Position numbers and translations under genes: made by a program
Shown here: piece by piece, positions 10,987 through 22,328 of the stretch
How the letters are laid out: each line of letters begins with the position of its first letter
Position numbering within the stretch: position 1 is the stretch's first letter
NCBI GenBank assembly: GCA_012295275.1
Contig: CM022668.1
Coordinates: 11,680,522 to 11,744,521, forward strand
Direction: 5' to 3'
DNA: 64,000 nt
Source of the DNA: Chrysomallon squamiferum
Taxonomy: Eukaryota; Mollusca; Gastropoda; Neomphalida; Peltospiridae
The notes under the pieces: model-generated
Database searches by the model: none
What the model saw: only the letters and a program-made list of their open reading frames with translations
Told to the model about the DNA's origin: nothing

Positions 10987-11025
10987 CAGTAACAACGACA
11001 ACGCAGGCACCACCTACAACTCAAG
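10987..11025 (+). CDS. Linker exon, Thr/Pro-rich, with NAGNAG acceptor
   Basis: 39 nt, phase 1-1, encoding AVTTTTQAPPTTQ. The acceptor reads CCAGCAG, so splicing at 10990 instead would drop one Ala codon and keep the frame. Confidence 0.72.
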
Positions 11026-11212
11026 GTAAAATCAAAAAGATTTCTATTAAGACTGACAAATCAAATCTTGTCCTCTATCGTATAATGCTTTCGTTAGGTA
11101 TTGATTATGATTAACAAACACAATGAAACAATTTAAAATAAATATATTATAATAATTTCGTTTAGTCGTTGTTGTTGTTTTTATTAGTTTTTCATTATTC
11201 TTTTCTTTACAG

Positions 11213-11251
11213 AAGCCCCTTTGATAATTCCGACCATGCCACCTGCCAAAG
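11213..11251 (+). CDS. Linker exon, Pro-rich
   Basis: 39 nt, phase 1-1, from TTACAG to GGTTAG, encoding EAPLIIPTMPPAK. It is the second linker between VWA 4 and VWA 5. Confidence 0.75.
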
Positions 11252-11549
11252 GTTAGAACTTAAATGATATTAATTGCCTAGAAATAAATTAGAATGTGAA
11301 TACTGGTTTTCAATAATAATGCAAATAAAATCATTCTCAAAATCTATTGTGAACAAAATCACCGGTTACCTTAATTCCAAAAAATCTCAGATCAATAAAT
11401 AAGTTATAATACTATATACATACATATACATATACAGATCACACACAACCGAACCAGCAATTTCATTTAGCCACATTTAGCTACTATATGTATCGCAGTC
11501 ATATACATTCATACCAGTCTAATTACGTTATTATCTTCAAACCTTTCAG

Positions 11550-12116
11550 ATTGCAGAGGATCAAAACTTGATCTTGTATTTATTCTGGATGCTTCAACCA
11601 GCGTCACTCGACCCAATTTCAAACTCATGCTCGATTTCACCAAAAATTTCCTCTCGTTTGCTGACATCGATGGAGGCAGTGTCAGAGTCGGGGTAGTCGT
11701 CTACAGCACAAGTGTTCAAGTTGAATTTCATCTCGACAGATATTCTACGAAAGCTGAAATAATGCAAGCTATTGACGACATCAAATACATCTACGGCAGC
11801 ACCAACACAGCAGACAGCCTCAAAGTGATGAGAACACAGATGTTCTCAGTTGATCGTGGTGATCGTCCTCATGTCGAAAACATGGCTATTATCATCACTG
11901 ACGGCGTCTCCAACATCAACTCAAGGAGGACACTACCTGAAGCAAAGGCTGCGAGAGATGAAGGAATTACGATCTATGCAATTGGTATTGGACTTGCAGA
12001 CACTAGAGAACTAGATGGAATAGCGAGTGTTCCTATAGAGAAACATAGATTCATTGTTCAAGATTTCAGTGAGCTGCAAGGATTGCATCAACAAGTCTTC
12101 ACATCATTCTGTCCAG
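11550..12116 (+). CDS. VWA domain 5 exon, MIDAS-intact, with RGD
   Basis: 567 nt, phase 1-1. Numbering from the split Asp codon, Cys2 and Cys188 bracket the domain. MIDAS is Asp14-Ser16-Ser18 (DASTS), Thr85 (GSTNT) and Asp118 (ITDGVSN). An RGD sits at 11855-11863, where neighbours have HGD. First member of a six-exon subarray (VWA 5-10) of near-identical sequence. Confidence 0.97.
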
Positions 12117-12506
12117 GTAAAAGAGAATTATTAAAAATAAAAATGAAAATGAAAGGGAAAGAAACAGTTGTAATAAGGAGTTACACAAGTAAATACTGTT
12201 TTTAAGAAACAAATTTTGTGTCTTCTTAGTTCAGCTATGTACACACAAAATTTAAAAGGACAATTATTTATAACAAAACTACTGACATAATATTAAACGT
12301 TTTTAAAACCAATTATTTCAGAATGAGTTAATTTATTTGTTTCAAAACTGCAAGATGCACTTTCGGTTTCGCTTTTATATTATTTCTTTTCAAATGATTA
12401 ATTGATATAACTTTAATATGATTAAAACAAATAAATGAATAAATAAATAAATAAATAAATAAGAATTACAAAATAATAATGATATATTTTTCATTTGTTT
12501 ATTCAG
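12117..12506 (+). other. Intron copy shared with 15305-15670
   Basis: Its sequence, including GAGAATTATTAAAAATAAAA and the AAAT run near 12430-12461, is repeated after VWA 8, showing a segmental duplication. Confidence 0.8.
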
Positions 12507-12545
12507 AAATTCGGCCGATTCCGCCCCCAACTACACCAGCCAAAG
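12507..12545 (+). CDS. Linker exon, Pro-rich
   Basis: 39 nt, phase 1-1, encoding EIRPIPPPTTPAK between ATTCAG and GGTAAG. Confidence 0.8.
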
Positions 12546-12728
12546 GTAAGAAAAAGAACAGATTCCATTAAACGTGATAATTACTTCAGTGGCAGTCTAA
12601 ATTACATTGTTTGTAGACATGACGTAATTTCTTTGTTTATAAACCCTATCAAATTTTATTTTACTGCATTATTAAATACTCTGAAACTGTCGAAAAAGTA
12701 TTTAAAATATTTTATTTATAACTTTCAG

Positions 12729-13295
12729 ATTGCAGAGGATCAAAACTTGATCTTGTATTTATTTTGGATGCTTCAACCAGCGTCACTCGACCCAACTTCA
12801 AACTCATGCTCGATTTCACCAAAAATTTCCTTTCATTTGCTGACATCGATGGAGGCAGTGTCAGAGTCGGGGTAGTCGTCTACAGCTCCGGCGTCCAGAT
12901 TGAATTCCTCCTCGACAGATATTCCACGAAAGCTGAAGTAATGCAAGCTATCGACGACATTAAATATATCTACGGCAGCACCAACACAGCAGATGCCATC
13001 AGTGTAATGAGGACGGAGATGTTCTCAGTTGATCATGGTGATCGTCCTCATGTCGAAAATATGGCCATCATCATCACTGACGGCGTCTCCAACATCAACT
13101 CAAGGAAAACACTACCTGAAGCACAGACTGCGAGAGATGAAGGAATTACGATCTATGCTATTGGTATTGGACTTGCAGACACTAGAGAACTAGATGGAAT
13201 AGCGAGTGTTCCTATAGAGAAACACAGATTCATTGTTCATGATTTCAGCGAACTGCAAGGATTGCATCAACAAGTCTTCACATCATTTTGTCCAG
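12729..13295 (+). CDS. VWA domain 6 exon, MIDAS-intact
   Basis: 567 nt, phase 1-1, from TTTCAG to GGTGAG. DASTS, GSTNTAD and ITDGVSN are present and the bracketing cysteines are kept. It differs from VWA 5 mainly in YSSGVQIEFLL and in ADAISVMRTEMF. Confidence 0.97.
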
Positions 13296-13517
13296 GTGAG
13301 CCCGTTTGAAAATATTAGATGTGTAATGTTGAAATAATAATGTTCAACTGAAATATTCAATTTTCAGTCTTTTATTCTTAGCTATTTTTTATTTCTTTTT
13401 CTAATATTTCAGTGAATTTTTCCAAAGACATCGTCGTAAGTGTCGACTATTTTATATACATTTCGAAAATAAATTAAGAAATATCGGGCTAAATATATGT
13501 TCCAATTATAATTTCAG

Positions 13518-13586
13518 AAATTCCCCTGATTACTACGACCATTCCAACGACTACTGTGACTATTCCTACTACTACAGCAGCAAGAG
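13518..13586 (+). CDS. Thr-rich linker exon (23 codons)
   Basis: 69 nt, phase 1-1, with a repeating pattern ITTTIPTTTVTIPTTT in which more than half the residues are Thr. This is a probable site of mucin-type O-glycosylation in a secreted protein (inference). First of four near-identical copies. Confidence 0.85.
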
Positions 13587-13734
13587 GTATGCTTTTTAAC
13601 AAATATATACCTCTGATTGTGGTTACAACTAGCTATGCGTAAATAAGTCGAGTTTTGCATCTTTGACGTTTAGACTTTTTTTACTACTACATATTTCTTG
13701 GCTATATATTTTAAAACTCATTTATAATTTTCAG

Positions 13735-14301
13735 ACTGCAGAGGATCAAAACTTGATCTTGTATTTATTCTGGATGCTTCAACCAGCGTCACTCGACCCA
13801 ATTTCAAACTCATGCTCGATTTCATCAAAAATTTCATCTCATTTGCCGACATCGATGGAGGCAGTGTCAGAGTCGGCGTGGTCGTCTACAGCACAAGTGT
13901 TCAAGTTGCATTTCATCTCGACAGATATTCTACGAAAGCTGAAATAATGCAAGCTATTGACAACATCAAATACATTTTCGGCAGCACCAACACAGCAGAC
14001 AGCCTCAAAGAGATGAGGACACAGATGTTCTCAGTTGATCATGGTGATCGTCCTCATGTCGAAAATATGGCCATCATCATCACTGACGGCGTCTCCAACA
14101 TCAACTCACGGAGGACACTACCTGAAGCACAGGCTGCGAGAGATGAAGGAATTACGATCTATGCTATTGGTATTGGACTTGCAGACACTAGAGAACTAGA
14201 TGGAATAGCGAGTGTTCCTATAGAGAAACACAGATTCATTGTTCATGACTTCAGTGAACTGCAAGGATTGCATCAGCAGGTCTTCACATCCTTTTGTCCT
14301 G
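13735..14301 (+). CDS. VWA domain 7 exon, MIDAS-intact
   Basis: 567 nt, phase 1-1, from TTTTCAG to GGTAAA. DASTS, GSTNTAD, ITDGVSN and both cysteines are intact. Distinctive residues are FIKNFISFAD, VQVAFHL and LKEMRTQMF. Confidence 0.97.
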
Positions 14302-14520
14302 GTAAACAGTTTTGACATATTAGATTTCTAATGTTCAAATAATATTTTGTGACTGCAATATTTAATTTTCCTGCTATCATTCTTAGTTATAATTTTTTTA
14401 TTGTTCTAATAGTTTTGCGAATTTTCCTATTTACACCTTCGTAAGTTTCGACTTTTCTTTATTTTTTAAAAATAAATAAATAAATATCAGGCTAAATATA
14501 TGTTCCAATTATAATTTCAG

Positions 14521-14589
14521 AAATTCCCCTGATTACTACGACTATTCCAACGACTACTGTGACTATTCCTACTACTACAGCAGCAAGAG
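14521..14589 (+). CDS. Thr-rich linker exon, copy 2
   Basis: 69 nt, phase 1-1. The encoded peptide is the same as in copy 1 at 13518, and the flanking intron sequence is also shared. Confidence 0.85.
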
Positions 14590-14737
14590 GTATGCTTTTT
14601 AACAAATATATATCTCTGATTGTGGTTACAACTAGCTATGCGTAAATAAGTCGAGTTTTGCATCTTTGACATTTAGTATTTTTTTACTACTACATATTTC
14701 TTGGCTACATATTTTAAAACTCATTTATAATTTTCAG

Positions 14738-15304
14738 ACTGCAGAGGATCAAAACTTGATCTTGTATTTATTCTGGATGCTTCAACCAGCGTCACTCGAC
14801 CCAATTTCAAACTCATGCTCGATTTCACCAAAAATTTCATCTCATTTGCCGACATCGATGGAGGCAGTGTCAGAGTCGGGGTAGTGGTCTACAGCACAAG
14901 TGTTCAAGTTGAATTTCATCTCGACAGATATTCTACGAAAGCTGAAATAATGCAAGCTATTGACGATATCAAATACATCTACGGCAGCACCAACACAGCA
15001 GACAGCCTCAAAGTGATGAGGACACAGATGTTCTCAGTTGATCATGGTGATCGTCCTCATGTCGAAAACATGGCCATTATCATCACTGACGGCGTCTCCA
15101 ACATCAACTCAAGGAGGACACTACCTGAAGCACAGGCTGCGAGAGATGAAGGAATTACGATCTATGCAATTGGTATTGGACTTGCAGACACTAGAGAACT
15201 AGATGGAATAGCGAGTGTTCCTATAGAGAAACACAGATTCATTGTTCAAGACTTCACTGAGCTGCAAGGATTGCATCAACAAGTCTTCACATCATTCTGT
15301 CCAG
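14738..15304 (+). CDS. VWA domain 8 exon, MIDAS-intact
   Basis: 567 nt, phase 1-1. All MIDAS residues and both cysteines are present. It is close to VWA 5 in sequence, and its downstream intron is also a copy of that after VWA 5. Confidence 0.97.
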
Positions 15305-15897
15305 GTAAAAGAGAATTATTAAAAATAAAAATGAAAATGAAAGGGAAAGAAACAGTTGTAATAAGAAGTTACACAAGTAAATACTGTTTTTAAGAAACAA
15401 ATTTTGTATCTTCTTAGTTCATCTATATACACACACAATTTAAAATGACAATTATTTATAACAAAACTACTGACATAATATTAAACATTTTAAAATCAAT
15501 TATTTCAGAATGAGTTAATTTATTTGTTCAAAACTGCAAGATGCACTTTCGGTTTCGCTTTTATATTATTTCTTTTGAAATGATTGTTATAACTTTAATA
15601 TGATTAAAACAAATAAATGAATAAATAAATAAATAAATAAATAAGAATTACAAAATAATAATGATATATTTTTCACTTCCTTTTGTTCCGGTAAACAGCT
15701 TTGAAATATTAGATTTGTAATGTTGAACCGAAATATTCAGTTATCCGTCTATTATTCTTAGTTGTTTTTCACTTCTTTTTCTAATATTTCTGTGAATTTT
15801 CCCATTTACATCGTCGTAAGTTTCGACTATTTTATTTACATTTCCAAAATAAATTAAGAAATATCGGACTAAATATATGTTCCAATCATAATTTCAG
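15305..15897 (+). other. Mosaic intron with fossil VWA exon tail
   Basis: Up to about 15671 it copies the intron after VWA 5. It then switches to CCTTTTGTTCCGGTAAACAG (15679-15698), the 3' tip of a VWA exon plus its donor (compare 14290-14308), followed by the intron type found after VWA 6, 7 and 9. A deletion or unequal crossover joined two units here. Confidence 0.75.
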
Positions 15898-15966
15898 AAA
15901 TTTCCCTGATTACTACGACCATTCCAACGACTACTGTGACTGTTCCTACTACTACAGTAGCAAGAG
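15898..15966 (+). CDS. Thr-rich linker exon, copy 3
   Basis: 69 nt, phase 1-1. It differs from copy 1 by Ser for Pro near the start, TVTVP for TVTIP, and Val for Ala near the end. Confidence 0.85.
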
Positions 15967-16115
15967 GTATGCTTCTAATAAAAGTATATCGTTCACTGAA
16001 GTTATATCTAGCTATGAGTAAATAAGTCGTGTTTTTTTTTCCATTCTTGAGGTTTAGTATTTTCTACTACTGTATATTTCTAAGCTAAATATTTAAGGTC
16101 ATTTATAATTTTCAG

Positions 16116-16682
16116 ACTGCAGAGGATCAAAACTTGATCTTGTATTTATTTTGGATGCTTCAACCAGCGTCACTCGACCCAATTTCAAACTCATGCTCGA
16201 TTTCACCAAAAATTTCATCTCATTTGCCGACATCGATGGAGGCAGTGTCAGAGTCGGGGTAGTCGTCTACAGTACAAGTGTTCAAGTTGCATTTCATCTC
16301 GACAGATATTCTACAAAAGCTGAAATAATGCAAGCTATTGACGGCATCAAATATATCTACGGCAGCACCAACACAGCAGATAGTCTAAAAGTGATGAGGA
16401 CACAGATGTTTTCATTTGATCATGGTGATCGTCCTTTTGTCGAAAACATGGCTATTATTATCACTGACGGCGTATCCAACATCAACTCAAGGAAAACACT
16501 ACCTGAAGCACAAGCTGCGAGAGATGAAGGAATTACGATCTTTGCTATTGGTATTGGTCTTGCAGACACTAGAGAACTAGATGGAATAGCGAGTGTTCCT
16601 ATAGAGAAACACAGATTCATTGTTCAAGATTTCAGTGAGCTGCAAGGATTGCATCAACAAGTCTTCACGTCGTTCTGTCCAG
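16116..16682 (+). CDS. VWA domain 9 exon, MIDAS-intact
   Basis: 567 nt, phase 1-1, ending GGTGAG as after VWA 6. MIDAS and cysteines are intact. Distinctive residues are MFSFDHGDRPFVEN and TIFAIGIGL. Confidence 0.97.
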
Positions 16683-16901
16683 GTGAGCCCTGAAAATATT
16701 AGATGTGTAATGTTGAAATAATAATGTTCAACTGAAATGTTCAATTTTCTATCTTTTATTCTTAGCTATTTTTCATTTCTTTTTCTCATATTTCTGTGAA
16801 TGTTTCCAAAGACATCGTCGTAAGTTTCGACTATTTTATATACATTCTGAAAGTAAATTAAGAAATATCGGGCTAAATATATGTTCCAATTATAATTTCA
16901 G

Positions 16902-16970
16902 AAATTCCCCTGATTACTACGACCATTCCAACGACTACTGTGACTATTCCTACTACTACAGCAGCTAGAG
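16902..16970 (+). CDS. Thr-rich linker exon, copy 4
   Basis: 69 nt, phase 1-1. The peptide is the same as in copy 1, with a synonymous GCT for GCA near the end. Confidence 0.85.
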
Positions 16971-17116
16971 GTATGCTTTTTAACAAATATATACCTCTGA
17001 TTGTCGTTACAACTAGCTATGCGTAAATAAGTCGAGTTTTGCATCTTTGACGTTTAGATTTTTTTTACTACTACATATTTCTTAGCTACATGTTTTAAAA
17101 CTCATTTAAATTTCAG

Positions 17117-17683
17117 ACTGCAGAGGATCAAAACTTGATCTTGTATTTATTTTGGATGCTTCAACCAGCGTCACTCGACCCAATTTCAAACTCATGCTCG
17201 ATTTCACCAAAAATTTCATCTCATTTGCCGACATCGATGGAGGCAGTGTCAGAGTCGGCGTGGTCGTCTACAGCACAAGTGTTCAAGTTGAATTTCATCT
17301 CGACAGATATTCTACGAAAGCTGAAATAATGCAAGCTATTGACAACATCAAATACATTTTCGGCAGTACGAACACAGCAGACAGCCTCAAAGTGATGAGG
17401 ACACAGATGTTCTCTGTTGATCATGGTGATCGTCCTCATGTCGAAAATATGGCCATCATCATCACTGACGGCGTCTCCAACATCAACTCAAGGAAAACAC
17501 TACCTGAAGCACAGGCTGCGAGAGATGAAGGAATTACGATCTATGCAATTGGTATTGGACTTGCAGACACTAGAGAACTAGATGGAATAGCGAGTGTTCC
17601 TATAGAGAAACATAGATTCATTGTTCAAGATTTCAGTGAGCTGCAAGGATTGCATCAACAAGTTTTCACATCATTCTGTCCAG
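17117..17683 (+). CDS. VWA domain 10 exon, MIDAS-intact
   Basis: 567 nt, phase 1-1, from TTTCAG to GGTAAG. DASTS, GSTNTAD, ITDGVSN and both cysteines are present. It is the last member of the tight early subarray. Confidence 0.97.
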
Positions 17684-17883
17684 GTAAGGAATTACAACAT
17701 TATGTCTTGGAAATAAGTTCATGAAGATTAGGTTCTCGATGTAATTTTGATTAAGACCCCTGATTATTACTATAGACGGTAATTCTTAAGTGAACATTTG
17801 TAGTTGAATTCTGATTCAGTTTGACATGACATTTTGTTTTATAAATATTTATATTTAAATTTTCTTTAATATTTCTTCCCCAG

Positions 17884-17922
17884 AATTGCCTCTTATTCAA
17901 ACTACAACTGCACCAATTGAAG
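17884..17922 (+). CDS. Linker exon, Thr/Pro
   Basis: 39 nt, phase 1-1, between CCCCAG and GGTAAG, encoding ELPLIQTTTAPIE. Confidence 0.8.
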
Positions 17923-18234
17923 GTAAGAAAACAACTAAAAAGTTAATTGTTGTAAAGGAAATATTTTGTTCAAAACATATTACTGCAAGAAAATAATGAA
18001 TAAGATTTAAAAGCCATCTTGTTTTTAAATTTTCATATTTACGCGAAAGACATGATCGTGATCATTCTTTCATTTTTGAATAAAACGGAGGGTTGGCTTA
18101 ATTTCGAAAAATAAACGTATGATAAACTTAATTATTCGATTAAATACACTGAATATTTTAGTGATTCAGAACCGATGACTAGATGACATGTTCTGTGACT
18201 TTAGCTAATTATAAATAAAAGTGTTTATTTTCAG
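17923..18234 (+). other. Intron, nothing notable
   Basis: 312 bases of AT-rich sequence, GTAAGA...TTTTCAG. No repeat or coding signal is seen. Confidence 0.6.
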
Positions 18235-18798
18235 AATGCAGAAGCACAACTCTGGACCTTGTTTTCGTTATCGACTCGTCCACAAGCGTCTCTAAGCCAA
18301 ACTTTAAACTAATTTTACAATTCATGAAAAATTTCTTAAAGTACGCCGATGTCAGGAGCGACCATGTCCGTGTAGGTGTTGTGACATACAGTACAAGAGT
18401 TCACGTAGAATTTCATATGAACGAGTACAGCACAAAAGACGAAGTAATGTCAGCGATAGAGAACATCCCGTACAGGTACGGCAGCACTAATACAGCAGAT
18501 GCCCTTAAGCAAATGAGGCAAATGTTTTCTTCAGAAAATGGCGACCGTGCCGGAGTGAAAAATATTGCTGTTGTTGTCACCGATGGAATTTCCAACATCA
18601 ACTCCAGGAGGACAATACCTGAAGCAGAGGCCGCCAAAGCTTACGGCATTCATATCTACGCTATTGGCATAGGTTTGGCTGATACGAAAGAGTTAGACGG
18701 CATTGCCAGTCTTCCAATTGAGGAAAATAGGTTTATTGTGAAAGAGTTTTCAGAATTGAATGACCTTGGTCAAAGGGTTTTCCTCACTGTGTGTCCAG
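18235..18798 (+). CDS. VWA domain 11 exon, MIDAS-intact, transitional
   Basis: 564 nt, phase 1-1, one codon shorter than VWA 5-10 because of a residue lost in the MRQMF segment. MIDAS is DSSTS, GSTNTAD and VTDGISN, and both cysteines are kept (SEQ edges ECRS and TVCPG). Its sequence is intermediate between the early and late core subarrays, with its own codon usage. Confidence 0.96.
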
Positions 18799-19675
18799 GT
18801 AGGGTAGGGGAGGTAACTCTTCTGTAATAATGTATTGGCCAGACGTTAATTGTGTGTCAAGGTCACGTGTCTTGTACGGCGAGGAATTCACTTGTGTCGT
18901 AACAGGTGGAGGTTTGTCTTGCTTTAACACATTTTGTACAAAACGTCACGTATATATTTACTGTGATATGTTTTATAACCATGTTTTGTCACTGTGCCAT
19001 GGTAATGGGTTTATTTACATGATCTTTTTCTGTTTTTCAGGTTCTGTGTTTTATGTTTCATGTGGGATCATATCCAGCATATTATAATATTAAATAAGCC
19101 TTCATGCAAACTATAATATTACATAAGCCTTCATGCAAGCCTTTCATGCAAACATGTTACAATATTTTTGTATTACACTTCTGCTAAGTAATATGTTCAT
19201 GTATTATATTTATGCTATGTAATATGTCCATGTTTATTACAAATGTATAAAACATAATTATTGCTGAATCAATTCAAAATATGCTATTAAACAAAATAAC
19301 AACAAATAATACTAAACTACTCTTAACACATATTAACAGATGTGCATGCTATTGCTTAAGTCTATAATTTCAAGCACATACAAGAAAAGAAATTATCAAC
19401 ATACCTTTTCAACACTACCTTTATTGTTGAAATGTTGCTTTCATTCTTAAAATAACACAAAACTAACATAAGAAATACATATTAAAGTATAAATGTATAC
19501 TGAAAATGTCCTTTCATTAAAAGATATAAGCTACTAATTAGTTATAATATTAAAACTGTTTTATATAAAAATGATGAAAATGTTCAGTCGAATTAAAGTA
19601 AAACGTATATCTTTATTTCCGTCTTAAAATAAGAAAAAAGAAAGTATTTTAAAATATAGTTTTAATATTAATTAC

Positions 19676-19717
<42 letters not shown>

Positions 19718-19837
19718 TAATAATAAGCCAGATTGGACTGAGATTTCCTTATTAAGTAAATATTTCTGAATGTAAAAATTATAAAGTCATTAAGCACATT
19801 TTTTATTATTTTTTTTTATCTTTTATTTATTTACTTA

Positions 19838-19903
<66 letters not shown>

Positions 19904-20547
19904 TATTTTTGATAATCTTAAACTTAGAGGCTGACAGTGTACACTAAAAATACTTCTTTGTTTATGCATTCGGTTTTCAAATAAATAAATAACCAAATTG
20001 TATACTAATGTTCTGATGCTTAGAATAAAATGCAATGTCGTAAAATCTAACACCTTTTAACATCATTATAATATATTGTTTTATGTTGATTAACTGTCTC
20101 CTGTACTTATCTGTAATTCCCAAGCCGTTATTTGTTATCTGTCTTGTTTATTATCAAAATGCTAATTGTTTTCAATGTTGTTATTTCAAATTTCCTTAGT
20201 TCGCATTCTAGTTTTCACCTCAAATATTTTGGTTTTAAATTAACTCTCACTAAAAGTGTTATTTTACTAGCTTAGAAATGCTAAAATTAATTTATTATCT
20301 GATAATTAATAAATGAATATGTTCATAAACATTAGAGAAGACTATACATTAACTGATTTTTAACTATTCATATGCTTTATTATTAATATCAATTACATTA
20401 TCCATCAAAATAATATTTCAAAATAAATGTTAAAAACATGATACAGTCAATATTCATGAAAACAACTAGCTGTGTTAATTATCTCTTCTTTTCTAAAACA
20501 ACCATCATGCACTTGTTACTAATAGATTTACTACGTATCTTTTTCAG
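18799..20547 (+). other. Long intron with AAT/TTA microsatellites
   Basis: About 1.75 kb separating the early and late core arrays. An (AAT)n run lies at 19675-19715 and a (TTA)n run at 19846-19902. An AATATTACATAAGCC-type short duplication lies near 19088-19140. No exon was found. Confidence 0.65.
19675..19902. repeat. (AAT)n and (TTA)n runs in opposite sense
   Basis: Trinucleotide runs at 19675-19715 and 19846-19902 are reverse complements of each other and could pair. Confidence 0.88.
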
Positions 20548-20586
20548 AACCAATCCCTGTTACTGTTCCACAACCTCAGTTTGCAA
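20548..20586 (+). CDS. Linker exon, Pro-rich
   Basis: 39 nt, phase 1-1, between TTTCAG and AGTAAG, encoding EPIPVTVPQPQFA. Confidence 0.8.
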
Positions 20587-20751
20587 GTAAGTGAACAAAA
20601 ATGTTTGTGATTCCAGAACAGATTCTGATATAAATACAATACTCACTTTTTGCATAGTGAATGATCCTGAGATTCATTAGGTAGGTCTAATTTCATTATT
20701 TCTTTTGTGCAGTTTTGATAATTTATATACAATTTTAATCTTATTGTCCAG

Positions 20752-21318
20752 GTTGTGTTGATGCTGAAATTGATCTGATATTTGTTCTGGATGCCTCCAC
20801 CAGTGTCACGAAGCCAAACTTTATAAAGGTGCTAAACTTTTTAAAAGACTTTCTTTACATTGCTAACATTGACGATGGAAATGTCAGAGTTGGTCTTGTC
20901 ATCTACAGCACAGCAGTTCACATCCAGTTTCAGTTGAAAGACCATAAATCTAAAGGTGAAATTTACAGAGCTATTGATAATACTCCTTATGAGTATGGAA
21001 GCACCAACACAGCTGATGGTCTCAAAACCATGAGGACAATGTTTTCACCTGAAAATGGAGACAGACCTGACGTGAGGAACATTGCTATAGTGATCACTGA
21101 TGGTGTTTCAAACATCAATGCAAGAAGAACAATTCCAGAAGCTGAAGCAGCTAGAGCAGAAGGCATTCACATCTATGCTATCGGTATTGGGTTAACTGAT
21201 ACAAGGGAGATTGACGGAATTGCCAGCAAACCTATAGAAGAGAACAGATTCACAGTCCAAGAATTTGGTGAACTGAGAGCTTTGAGAAATCAGATTTTCA
21301 ATTCTTTTTGCATCCGAG
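20752..21318 (+). CDS. VWA domain 12 exon, MIDAS-intact
   Basis: 567 nt, phase 1-1, from GTCCAG to GGTACA. DASTS, GSTNTAD and ITDGVSN are present. It shares the missing codon in MRTMF with VWA 11 but has an extra Arg at the end (FCIRG). First of the late subarray, which carries the YIANIDNGNVRVGL and KDHKSKG signatures. Confidence 0.97.
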
Positions 21319-21731
21319 GTACATAAAAATATTCTCAGAAAAAAAGTTTTTTATAAAGTGTACATACCAATGACATGTATAACATATCAGATATCAAAAT
21401 TTGAAGATTTGAAAGATTCAGTAGACAAATACATCACTTGAATTGTAATTGTCTAGTTTGCAGTTAATATTTTAACTATATGTTAATATTTTTAATGTTG
21501 ATAAAGAAATTTACACATATAGTAACTGCTTGACAACCCAACAAAATTAATATTAAAATCAAATATTTCACATCCTATCATAATTTAGTTAAAAACAGAC
21601 ATTGTACTTTTATTCATTCAATATAGCCTGAAATAATAATTGAATTTTTTAAGCCTTGTAATTAAGTTTTTATAGCAGTGTTATATGAAATTTGGTAATT
21701 ACATGTATTATTTCATTATTATTACTTCCAG
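21319..21731 (+). other. Intron; no first linker recognised
   Basis: 413 bases of AT-rich sequence. Later units have a short linker in this place, but none with a Pro-rich phase 1-1 frame could be found here. Confidence 0.55.
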
Positions 21732-21776
21732 CAAGCCCAACACCAATTCCTATCACACTGGCACCTAAAATGCAAA
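21732..21776 (+). CDS. Linker exon, TPIPIT type
   Basis: 45 nt, phase 1-1, from TTCCAG to AGTAAG, encoding ASPTPIPITLAPKMQ. It founds the TPIPIT linker family seen through the late subarray. Confidence 0.8.
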
Positions 21777-22328
21777 GTAAGTAAAATATTATCTTTAGTA
21801 ATGAATAATCCCTTTTTATACACAATAACTAGTGGGGGTTTTCTGTGTGTGTTGTTGTTGTTGTTGTTGATTTTTGGGTTGTTTTTTTTTGTTTTGTTGT
21901 TGCATTGTTGTCTTTATAGTTCTGCTATTCTTATAACTATGAAAAATGCATAACATTAAAATTCAAATTTTCATATTTATCTTTTATTTACAAATGCAAA
22001 GAAAATCTATATTTAATTTGCTAAATATTTATAGAATGCCAAAATATAAATACTGATTCCAGTAATAGTACAGTAATCATTTTGATCCAGTTATATGTTT
22101 TCTTGAAAGAAATAATAAAGGCATATACAGAATTAAAATAAAAAAGGTGCATACAGAATTAAAACAAACTGATACAAAGGATTGTTCATTTCCTTGTAAT
22201 AAGAAAAAAATTACTGGATCAGTATTTGTTATATATACTTCTGATTTTGTAATTCAGTAATTTCTCTTTCATGGTGCATACTCATAATTATTTTTCCATT
22301 CTTTTCTAACTTTATAATTATTATTTAG
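21777..22328 (+). other. Intron, minor repeats
   Basis: Contains a short TTG run near 21857 and an imperfect direct repeat of GCATA(T)ACAGAATTAAAA near 22121 and 22150. The acceptor ATTTAG is non-CAG. Confidence 0.6.

Noticed and set aside
19040-19086. Acceptor-like TTTTTCAG and open frame after VWA 11
   Set aside because: Short, not Pro-rich, and ends in a stop without a donor.
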